The notes under the pieces: model-generated
The model's database searches: none
Told to the model about the DNA's origin: nothing
The model's input: only the letters and a program-made list of their open reading frames with translations
Position numbers and translations under genes: made by a program
In this document: in pieces, positions 52,167 through 59,098 of the stretch
Numbering within the stretch: position 1 is the stretch's first letter
Layout of the letters: each line of letters begins with the position of its first letter
Assembly (NCBI GenBank): GCA_934434925.1
Contig: CAKSAC010000003.1
Span: 62,001-126,000, forward strand
Length of the DNA stretch: 64,000 bases
Direction: 5' to 3'
From: an uncultured Eubacteriales bacterium
GTDB taxonomy: Bacteria; Bacillota; Clostridia; Oscillospirales; CAG-272

Positions 52167-53198
52167 ATGAAAGCGTTGATTGCTATGAGCGGCGGAGTGG
52201 ACAGCAGTGCCGCGGCCCTTCTTCTCCGGGAGGCGGGCATGACCCCCGTCGGCGGGATGATGAGCCTGTATCCCAAAAATCCGACAGCGGAAGCCGATGC
52301 CCGTGCGGTTGCCATGCGTCTCGGGATTGATTTCCACATTTTCGATTACGCCGATTTCTTCCGGGAGAAGATTATCGGCGGCTTTCAGGCGGCCTACCGT
52401 CAAGGACGGACCCCGAACCCTTGCGTAGAATGCAACCGGCTCCTCAAATTCGGGAAACTGGCAGAAGAAGCCGACCGCCTCGGCTGTCAGTACCTTGCCA
52501 CCGGACACTATGCGCGGATCGAACAAAGCGGTTCCCGCTGGTATCTCAAACGGGCGCGTGATGCAAAAAAAGATCAGAGTTATGTTCTCTATTCCCTGAC
52601 GGAAGAGTTGCTCCCCCGGATTCTCTTTCCGCTCGGGGAACTGACAAAAGAGGAGGTGCGGGCATACGCGGCCGCCGCCGGATTTCAAAATGCCGGAAAG
52701 CAGGACAGCCAGGACATCTGTTTCATCCCGGACGGAGACTATGTTGCCTTTCTGGAATCGACAGGCGGCGAGGCCGCCCCGGGCGACTTCACCGACCGGG
52801 AGGGAAATTTCCTCGGCCGTCACCGCGGACTTCTCCGCTATACCGTCGGCCAACATAAAAAGCTCGGCCTTTCCACGCCCGAGCCTCTCTATGTCACCGC
52901 GCTCGTGCCGGAAGAAAACCGCGTAATCCTCGGCCGTTCGGAGGAACTTTTTTCCCGCGAGGTTTTTTTGCCGCATCTGCACTGGATTTCTTCCGATCCG
53001 CCGCCCGCCTGCTTTTCCTGCCGGGTGAAAATCCGTTACCGGCAGGCCGAACAACCCGCAAAGGTCTATGTCAGCGGCGAGAGCGCCCGTCTCCTTTTCT
53101 GTGAACCGCAACGCGCCGTGACCCCCGGCCAGAGCGCCGTCCTGTACGACGGAGACACCGTCCTCGGCGGCGGCATCATTGCCCCCCTGCCCGACTGA
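52167..53198 (+). CDS. mnmA: tRNA-specific 2-thiouridylase
   Basis: Makes the 2-thio group at the wobble uridine of tRNA-Lys, -Glu and -Gln, using ATP and a relayed persulfide. It has 343 residues with the PP-loop AMSGGVDSSAAALLL at the N-terminus, NPCVECNRLLKFGKL with the first catalytic Cys, the tRNA-binding LATGHYARI, and SQDICFIPDGDY with the second Cys. The central and C-terminal beta-barrels end GQSAVLYDGDTVLGGGII. The start codon follows the lysR stop by four bases; no separate promoter or strong ribosome site is visible, implying translational coupling. No cysteine desulfurase gene is adjacent. Confidence 0.95.
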   Translation: MKALIAMSGGVDSSAAALLLREAGMTPVGGMMSLYPKNPTAEADARAVAMRLGIDFHIFDYADFFREKIIGGFQAAYRQGRTPNPCVECNRLLKFGKLAEEADRLGCQYLATGHYARIEQSGSRWYLKRARDAKKDQSYVLYSLTEELLPRILFPLGELTKEEVRAYAAAAGFQNAGKQDSQDICFIPDGDYVAFLESTGGEAAPGDFTDREGNFLGRHRGLLRYTVGQHKKLGLSTPEPLYVTALVPEENRVILGRSEELFSREVFLPHLHWISSDPPPACFSCRVKIRYRQAEQPAKVYVSGESARLLFCEPQRAVTPGQSAVLYDGDTVLGGGIIAPLPD

Positions 53199-53280
53199 CC
53201 GCCCCCGGCCGCGTTTCTGACCTCTCCCCGGCCGCGTTTCTGACCGCTGCCCGACTGACCGCCCCGGCCGCTCTTCGGGT
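53199..53280. repeat. short GC-rich repeat after mnmA
   Basis: CCGGCCGCGTTTCTGACC occurs twice, with partial copies of CTGACCGCCCCCGGCCGC around it. It fills the whole gap between mnmA and the next gene. Confidence 0.75.
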
Positions 53281-53284
53281 CAGG

Positions 53285-54145
53285 TCACAATTCGACCTCT
53301 TGCGTGCCGAAGCCCGAAACGTAATGCGTTTGAACGCCCAGCAACTTCATCCATTTTCTTGTCAGCGCCGTACCGTACATTCTGGTCCTTCCCGCTTTTT
53401 CAAGAGCGTCCCTGTCCGACAGATAACCGGGAACGACAGGCTCTTCATACAGCCACAGGGGCGCGCACCAAAAGCACGCCTCCGGCAGGATTTCCGCGTA
53501 TACTTCCATGGAAACATTCATATGTCCGTGATGTGCCATCTGGCAAAAATCGGCTTTCAGTTCCTCTCTGGCCACGCGGAGCAAAGCGTCGCCGCCGTCC
53601 GGTCCGAGGTCCCCGAGAAACAGCATGGACTTTCTCGGTGTGGAGAGCTTGAAGACGAGCGACGAATCGTTCATGAGATTTGCATACATTCCCCCTGTGT
53701 AACTGTATAAGAACTCCACCGTCACCTCGTCGATATGCAAAACATCTCCCCTTTTTGCGATTATGCTCCTGTCTGCAAACCGATGCTTCTGCGCGTTGAA
53801 AGCAGGCAGCATTTCCCGGAGTTCAGACAGAAAATAAGCCCGGTCCGGAACCTTTGTCTCCCGGATAAGCGCGTCATAATCGGGAAAATTGTAACAGATT
53901 TTTTCGATGTCAAAATCCGCCCCGCCGTTCTTTTCGATCTCGCTGACGAATCCTTCAATATGATCGCTATGTGCGTGCGTCAATATCCACGCCGCAATCT
54001 TTCTCCCCGCAACGTACTGTTTCAGGAGAGGCATATCCTCTTTCCGGCCCCCGTCCACCACGATCACGCGATTTTTCTCCGTCACGATGACAAAACTCAT
54101 CATGAACGCGCTTGTTTCGGTGAGCATGTAAAGTTTTGTTGACAT
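53285..54145 (-). CDS. MBL-fold hydrolase, ComEC-like layout
   Basis: 286-residue metallo-beta-lactamase-fold protein without signal peptide. Zinc-binding motifs are ILTHAHSDHIEGF, LFLGDLGPDGGDALL and CQMAHHGHMN, an order seen in ComEC-type and related MBL domains. The start at 54145 follows GGGAGGAG; the in-frame stretch upstream is non-coding. It has its own promoter. Nothing around it names the substrate; nuclease or phosphodiesterase activity is only a guess. It is the last host-like gene before the phage module. Confidence 0.82.
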   Translation of the reverse strand: MSTKLYMLTETSAFMMSFVIVTEKNRVIVVDGGRKEDMPLLKQYVAGRKIAAWILTHAHSDHIEGFVSEIEKNGGADFDIEKICYNFPDYDALIRETKVPDRAYFLSELREMLPAFNAQKHRFADRSIIAKRGDVLHIDEVTVEFLYSYTGGMYANLMNDSSLVFKLSTPRKSMLFLGDLGPDGGDALLRVAREELKADFCQMAHHGHMNVSMEVYAEILPEACFWCAPLWLYEEPVVPGYLSDRDALEKAGRTRMYGTALTRKWMKLLGVQTHYVSGFGTQEVEL

Positions 54146-54287
54146 AATAACTCCTCCCGGGCATTTTTCCCGTTTTTCGGATTTTTCTCCGCAACCGTGC
54201 GGTATCTCGGCCGGGGCATCCGGCCTGCTTTTCCGGCCGCTTTCCCCGGCTTGCTTTTCCGGCCTTTTAAGACTTGCTTCTTTGATA

Positions 54288-54316
54288 TTTTTATCATATT
54301 TTGTGCGACTTGTCAA
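54288..54316 (-). promoter_or_regulatory. promoter of the ComEC-like MBL gene
   Basis: Minus-strand TTGACA (54311-54316), 17-bp spacer, TAAAAA (54288-54293). Between it and the gene lie two copies of a TGCTTTTCCGGCC-like repeat (about 54225-54265). The stretch 54317-54429 shows no gene. Confidence 0.65.
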
Positions 54317-54429
54317 GGCAGTCTCTCTGCGTCGGTTGCACGCCGGGGCACCGCGCCGTATCCGCCGTCCGCTCTGCCCGAAGCTACCCGGCCCGCCAGG
54401 TTTTTCATCCTCTTTTTTGCAACAAAACA

Positions 54430-54467
54430 AAAACTCCTGCGGCAGTTTTTTCTGTCGCGGGAGTTTT
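54430..54467 (-). terminator. terminator of the phage structural operon
   Basis: 16-bp stem AAAACTCCTGCGGCAG/CTGTCGCGGGAGTTTT with a six-T loop, followed in the minus direction by TTTGTTTTG. It ends the long minus-strand phage transcript. Confidence 0.8.
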
Positions 54468-54510
54468 ATATCTGTCCGGTTTCCCTGCCCGGTTTTACTA
54501 TCCGGTTTTG

Positions 54511-55404
54511 TTATTCGTTGTTGTTATCCGGGTTTTCTGACGCAGATCGGTCCTTCCCGGGTTCTTCCGAAGGGATCGGCAGGCCGCTTTCTTCATAGAA
54601 AGCCGCGAGAAACAGGCATTTCCGTTCGGCAAGCCCGCCTTGATACCGGATTTCTCCGCATCCGGCCGCATACCCCGAAAAAGCCGCCATCATCACGCCG
54701 AAAACGGCCGAAAGAATCTTCACAATCACGCAAAGCCCCGTCATATCGGAAGGATAAACGGCCACAGAAGACAAAAGAATGGTTCCGGCCAGCAAAACCG
54801 GCGGCCTTGCCAGCATGGCGCGTGTGCCGTAGGAAAGTTTCCGCCGTCCGACATCCGAGAGCGGCGTATCTCCTTCCGCGCAAAGAATGCGGGCCGGTTC
54901 AATCGGAGAAAGCCGGATATGCTCTGCCCGGCGAAGAATCCGCCGCAGCCTGTATTTCCCGAGAACCGCCCGGCTCTCTTCATCCGCCGCGCCGCGCCGT
55001 ATCAGATACCGACGTACTCTTTCATCTCTTTCTTTCTCGGCTCTTTCCCGGCAAAACGCCACAAAGTGCGAAAAATACCCGGTCCGTATCGGAGAAGAAA
55101 GACGGAAAAGACGTTCGTTGGCCGTCAGATACAGCCGGTTTTTCTTCTCTTCCGCACGTTTCCCCTCGGGGAAAAACAGCAAATACACGAGGTATGAACT
55201 GATTCCGGTATAAGCCGTATTGACAAAAAAATCAGGCGAAAACGGGTTGACCAACTGCAATGCCACCAAAGGGTAAAGCGCTGTCAGAACAATGCAAACC
55301 GTCAAGAGCAGCCCGCCGGTGTACTCGGAAAACTCGCGCCGGACCCGGGATACCGTCACATCCCTTTTTTCTGCCATCAAAAGAAACGGATCATTTTCCT
55401 TCAT
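54511..55404 (-). CDS. membrane protein at the end of the phage module
   Basis: 297-residue membrane protein, unknown function. One hydrophobic pair near residues 28-75 (LLLTVCIVLTALYPLVALQL ... SSYLVYLLFF) and another near 200-250 (LLAGTILLSSVAVYP ... ILSAVFGVMMAAFSGYAAG) flank a basic soluble middle rich in Arg/Glu. It ends in an acidic tail. The ATG at 55404 overlaps the preceding gene by 14 bp, so it belongs to the phage operon. It may be a lysis accessory, superinfection-exclusion or moron-type protein; the sequence does not decide. Confidence 0.6.
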   Translation of the reverse strand: MKENDPFLLMAEKRDVTVSRVRREFSEYTGGLLLTVCIVLTALYPLVALQLVNPFSPDFFVNTAYTGISSYLVYLLFFPEGKRAEEKKNRLYLTANERLFRLSSPIRTGYFSHFVAFCRERAEKERDERVRRYLIRRGAADEESRAVLGKYRLRRILRRAEHIRLSPIEPARILCAEGDTPLSDVGRRKLSYGTRAMLARPPVLLAGTILLSSVAVYPSDMTGLCVIVKILSAVFGVMMAAFSGYAAGCGEIRYQGGLAERKCLFLAAFYEESGLPIPSEEPGKDRSASENPDNNNE

Positions 55405-55759
55405 CTTTCTTTTTCTCCCTTCCGAGCCGGAAACATATTGCGCCAAGCAGCGATGTCACCGTAGAGATCAGGGCAATATCCGCTACCGCGTCGCTGATTC
55501 TTCCGAGCCATTCGGCCGCAAGCCACAAAATCAGCCAGACCGAATAAGCAGACGGCGAATCCAGCCACGCCCGGATCTTTTTGAGGATTCCCCGCCGGAA
55601 GGGGATCGCGGCGCAGAGTAAAAGGAGAAACGCCACCCCCGAAATTACCGGTCGCCCGCCCTGACGCGCAAAGACCGGAAATCGTTCCAGCGTTGCGGCC
55701 GCCGGCGGCAGAACGCAAAGCAGGTATCCGAGAATACGGAAGAAGAGCCGTTTACGCAT
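55391..55759 (-). CDS. putative holin-like small membrane protein
   Basis: 122 residues with three hydrophobic segments (FRILGYLLCVLPPAAATL, VISGVAFLLLLCAAIPF, and ADIALISTVTSLLGAICF after an amphipathic stretch) and a basic-charged end (GREKKKDEGK). Size, topology and place at the end of a virion gene block fit a class I holin, but holins share little sequence. The start at 55759 has an AGGAG nine bases upstream, inside the previous gene, with an 8-bp overlap. No endolysin gene is visible next to it. Confidence 0.5.
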   Translation of the reverse strand: MRKRLFFRILGYLLCVLPPAAATLERFPVFARQGGRPVISGVAFLLLLCAAIPFRRGILKKIRAWLDSPSAYSVWLILWLAAEWLGRISDAVADIALISTVTSLLGAICFRLGREKKKDEGK

Positions 55760-56483
55760 GGCCCTCTTCTCCTTCATAGAGGCGGCATATCCGCAGATAT
55801 TCTTCCCCTATGCGCTCCTTCTCATATTGCGGCAGATCGGCAGACATCAGTATGTCATACAGCAACCGGCACTGCCCCATCAGCGCGTCGGCAAGGTTTC
55901 TCCCCGTCGCCTCGGCGCTGTTCCGCATTCCCGCAATCAAATCCGTCGCTTCGCGGAATGCCTCGGGAGACGGAAGCGAATGCAGCGTCGCCTCCATCTT
56001 TTGTTCCAGCGCTTCCAACCGTTTGCGAGCCTCCTCTTCGTATCGGCTGACCTGCTCGGCCAGCCCCTGCCCGCTCCGAAGGACCGAGGCCGCCGCGCGG
56101 GCAAGGCGCGGCATCAGCCCCCGCTTGGCAAAAACCGCAACCGCCGCCACGACGAACAAGGATGCCGCCGAAAGGAGCGGTGTCAGATTTTCCCGCAGAG
56201 AAACGGCAATGTCCGCCCACAAACCTTCCTCTTCAACAGGATCGTCCGCGCCGGACTCCGTGTTCCCGGTTTCCGTGGTTCCGGACAGATTTTCGCCGGG
56301 AATCGTCTCCGCCCCGCCCGTTCCGGTCTTTTCGCTTTCCGCGCCGGGGATTGCTTCCCCCGCGCCAGTCACCTGTCCGGCCGGCATTTGCGCAGCGGCC
56401 CGGACGCGATATGTACAGGGTGCCAAGGCCAAAAGCACGGAAAGGCAGCAGACCGCCGCCGAAATCTTTTTATTCTTCTTCAT
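55752..56483 (-). CDS. signal-peptide protein with membrane helix and coiled coil
   Basis: 243 residues. A signal-like N-terminus (KKISAAVCCLSVLLALAPC) precedes a Gly/Thr/Glu-rich exported stretch (about 30-85). Then come one membrane helix (LLSAASLFVVAAVAVFAKRG) and a long basic/acidic helical part (VSRYEEEARKRLEALEQKMEATLHSL), probably a coiled coil. The start is set by GGAGG five bases before the ATG. It overlaps both neighbours in the phage operon. It could link envelope and cytoplasm during lysis, but no homologue is recognised; function unknown. Confidence 0.6.
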   Translation of the reverse strand: MKKNKKISAAVCCLSVLLALAPCTYRVRAAAQMPAGQVTGAGEAIPGAESEKTGTGGAETIPGENLSGTTETGNTESGADDPVEEEGLWADIAVSLRENLTPLLSAASLFVVAAVAVFAKRGLMPRLARAAASVLRSGQGLAEQVSRYEEEARKRLEALEQKMEATLHSLPSPEAFREATDLIAGMRNSAEATGRNLADALMGQCRLLYDILMSADLPQYEKERIGEEYLRICRLYEGEEGHA

Positions 56484-56895
56484 GTTTCCCTCCAAAACTG
56501 ATCGGGCGTTTCTGTACTTTTTCTTCCAGCGCGGCTACCCGCCCTTTGAGCGCCGCGAAACTTTCCTGCCATTCGGCCTGCAAAAGCCCCAGCCGTGCCG
56601 CAGTATCCTCGGGTGCCGGCCCGACCCATTGCTCTCCCGCCTGCCGGAAGAAGGAGAGAGACGGGCAAACATACCGCGTCTGATCGGAAAAGCGGTAAAC
56701 GGTCAACGGTACGGTTCCGTATATATCGGCGCTTGCCACCGTTGCCCGACCGCTTTCAATCGGGTAGAACCTGCCGCCTATGCAGACTGCGTCGGCTTCA
56801 TTGCCTGATATGGTAAAGAAAACTTTACCGTCAACCGGCCGTGGCTCTGCGTCCGGCAAAATGCCCGTTCCGTTATTCAGTAAGCGTATTTCCAT
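56470..56895 (-). CDS. small phage structural protein with C-terminal coiled coil
   Basis: 141 residues. A beta-rich N-terminal part (MEIRLLNNGTGILPDAEPRPVDGKV ... VCIGGRFYPIESGRATV) is followed by EWQESFAALKGRVAALEEKVQKR, a short heptad-like helix. The layout resembles small baseplate or tail-tip proteins that trimerise. The start follows GGGAGG by seven bases, and the gene overlaps both neighbours. The exact role is not readable. Confidence 0.6.
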   Translation of the reverse strand: MEIRLLNNGTGILPDAEPRPVDGKVFFTISGNEADAVCIGGRFYPIESGRATVASADIYGTVPLTVYRFSDQTRYVCPSLSFFRQAGEQWVGPAPEDTAARLGLLQAEWQESFAALKGRVAALEEKVQKRPISFGGKHEEE

Positions 56896-57286
56896 CCGAA
56901 TTCCTCCCGTCGGTCTTCGCCTTGTTCTTGCATTCTTCGGCGTAAGCGTAATACGCCTCGTACTCCCCGGTCTTTTCATCCTTCTGCCGCAGGAGTGCGA
57001 GTTCATCCGAGACGCTGTAACGCTCCCGGATAAAACGCTCCACCTTTTGTTCGTATGTCGGTTCGGGGAAATACTTCTTTATTTCTTCGGAGTATTCCGC
57101 TTCCTCTTCCGGCGTTGCGTCTCTTGTGACCGGTTCGAGAACCAGGACTTCCCGCGTTCGCGTTTCGGTATGGCTCGGGGAGACCTCTTGCCCGGATGCG
57201 TCGTATACCGCCGGCACACAGACCTCGTATTCTTCGGTGCGCACGACTTGTTGCAATTCGTTGACCTTTCGTTTTTTATCCTTCAT
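56873..57286 (-). CDS. small phage tail-associated protein (XkdW-like size and place)
   Basis: 137 residues, highly charged. It starts MKDKKRKVNELQQVVRTEEYEV and contains YEQKVERFIRERYSVSDELALLRQKDE, an arrangement seen in short proteins coded right after phage tail fibres (XkdW-like or fibre-assembly-like). A double-psi or binding motif is not seen. It lies 9 bp after the fibre gene. It may assist fibre folding or attach to the fibre; assignment by position mostly. Confidence 0.55.
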   Translation of the reverse strand: MKDKKRKVNELQQVVRTEEYEVCVPAVYDASGQEVSPSHTETRTREVLVLEPVTRDATPEEEAEYSEEIKKYFPEPTYEQKVERFIRERYSVSDELALLRQKDEKTGEYEAYYAYAEECKNKAKTDGRNSDGNTLTE

Positions 57287-57295
57287 GGTGCCTCC

Positions 57296-59098
57296 TTAAG
57301 CTCTTATTCCGAATATTTTGACTGCGGTATAGGTGCTGTTCAGAACGATTTTTATGCTTTTAATGACAGTCGAGGAACAGGTTTCAACCGTTGATTTTTC
57401 GTCTGTTTTCGTCACTCCGCCCGAAACGCTCTCGTCAAAACACGATGCGTTTGCGCGATACGCGGCGAGAAAAACGCCGCTCCCGACGCTTACGCTGATG
57501 TCGATGTCTTCAAACATGACGGTTTGACCCTGTACACCGCTGAAAGCGAACGTTCCTCCGGCCGTCAAGGTGCCGGATGGCGCCGCGTTATCACTCTTCG
57601 ACACACGAATACGGACAGCAGAAAATCTGTAAGCCTCCCCGCTCGGCCATTTGTTTCTGATAATTGTACTCGGTTGATCAAAGTTTGAGTTGTCGATTGC
57701 TTCCACCAGCTCAAACTCCCCGCTCGTTTCTTCCGCCCCGGCGTTTTTGTGTATGTATTTCACGGTGTTCGGTATCTTTGCTCCTTCCGCGTTTTCAAAC
57801 GAAAGGTTTTGGCCTTCTTCCACCGGGAACCGCTCCGGAAAACCTCGCATATACTCCGTGATGTCGGTGATAACGGGTTCTTTTAACTCATAATAAACGC
57901 CTATGCCGGACATGGCGGCCTTGAAAGACTCCGCACTTTGATAAGTACTGTCCTGTACCACTAAACATCCGGGATAAAAGCTGCCGCTTCCTATTCCGAT
58001 AATCTTGTCGTTGCTCCACCACCCAAATTCACTAAAACCGTTCAGCGTATATTTCTCGCACAAGATATTGGGGTCTTGGGTGTTGCCTGTTTGTACCCCG
58101 GGAAACGCACTTGAAACAAAAACATGAACCCAGTCTATGTCAGACACCTGGACTTCTTCATAGGTCCATGTCAGCGCCCCCATATCCGCTTTGCCTGCTT
58201 TTTTTACATACTGCCAGCCGGTTTCCGTGCGTTCTATGCTGTTATACAAATTGCCTAAACTGCATCCGTAACCGTCGAGGGAACGAACGGCCTGCGGAAT
58301 CTCCCCTACGACCTTGTCACCGCACCTTACGCTTTCAATATTCGCATCAACGAGATGGCTGTTCTTCAACTCGGTTTTCCCGCCGATGACCTCAATCGAC
58401 GCGTATTTTGCACCCTTCGGAACGCTTTTCGCCCCCGGCGCAATATCGGTCGAACACGTGTAAGAAACCCCTTCGTTCAGTTTCCAAAGCGAGTCGAATC
58501 TGTTTTCCGGAACCGCCCCGAGAACCGAACAGGCCGCCTGCTTTTCCCGGTCCGCAAGCCCGGCAATACGGCCAGCGCCGGTCAAGGCGGCCGTTACCAT
58601 CGCATTTACGGGGAGCGTGATCTTTTGTTCACTGTCGGCGGGGAGCTCCGCGCCGTTTACCCGAACGCCGCGGATTGCATCGTCGCCGGACTGCCCCGCT
58701 TCCGCAATCGCCCGTTGCAGAGCGGCGATATCCTCTGCCGGCGCGTAGACCCCGTCGTGCGTATGCGTATCATACGCGGCGGCCAACGCCGCAAGCGTAC
58801 GGGTTCCGTCCACGGTCAGATAAGCGGAGAGGGCGCCGGAACGGATATCTTCCAGAAATTCCGAGAGGTTCGTTCCTTCCCGCGCGCCGGGAAGCTGTTC
58901 CGAAAGTTCCCCGTTATTCAAATGATCCACCAGCGCGTTGTAATGCGAAACAATCCGCAACGAGAGCGCGTCATAGGCGGCTTTCAGTTCTGCGGCGCTC
59001 ATTCCGCGGGTTCCGTACCTTCCCCCGCGGTTCGGCGCGTCGGGCAATCGCTGTATCCACAGCGACCGGACCTCTTCGTCCGTGATTTTTTCTATCAT
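57296..59098 (-). CDS. phage tail fibre / receptor-binding protein
   Basis: 600-residue predicted virion protein. Residues 1-90 look like an attachment domain (MIEKITDEEVRSLWIQRLPDAPNRGGRYG). An HTHDGVYAPAEDIAALQRAIAEAG segment is typical of fibre shafts, followed by beta-rich repeats and a C-terminal jelly-roll-like part (VRIRVSKSDNAAPSGTLTAGGTFAFSGVQG). The last third is Thr/Ser/Gly-rich with little similarity, as expected of a receptor-binding end under selection. Its ATG overlaps the stop of the upstream hub gene as ATGA. Confidence 0.75.
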   Translation of the reverse strand: MIEKITDEEVRSLWIQRLPDAPNRGGRYGTRGMSAAELKAAYDALSLRIVSHYNALVDHLNNGELSEQLPGAREGTNLSEFLEDIRSGALSAYLTVDGTRTLAALAAAYDTHTHDGVYAPAEDIAALQRAIAEAGQSGDDAIRGVRVNGAELPADSEQKITLPVNAMVTAALTGAGRIAGLADREKQAACSVLGAVPENRFDSLWKLNEGVSYTCSTDIAPGAKSVPKGAKYASIEVIGGKTELKNSHLVDANIESVRCGDKVVGEIPQAVRSLDGYGCSLGNLYNSIERTETGWQYVKKAGKADMGALTWTYEEVQVSDIDWVHVFVSSAFPGVQTGNTQDPNILCEKYTLNGFSEFGWWSNDKIIGIGSGSFYPGCLVVQDSTYQSAESFKAAMSGIGVYYELKEPVITDITEYMRGFPERFPVEEGQNLSFENAEGAKIPNTVKYIHKNAGAEETSGEFELVEAIDNSNFDQPSTIIRNKWPSGEAYRFSAVRIRVSKSDNAAPSGTLTAGGTFAFSGVQGQTVMFEDIDISVSVGSGVFLAAYRANASCFDESVSGGVTKTDEKSTVETCSSTVIKSIKIVLNSTYTAVKIFGIRA

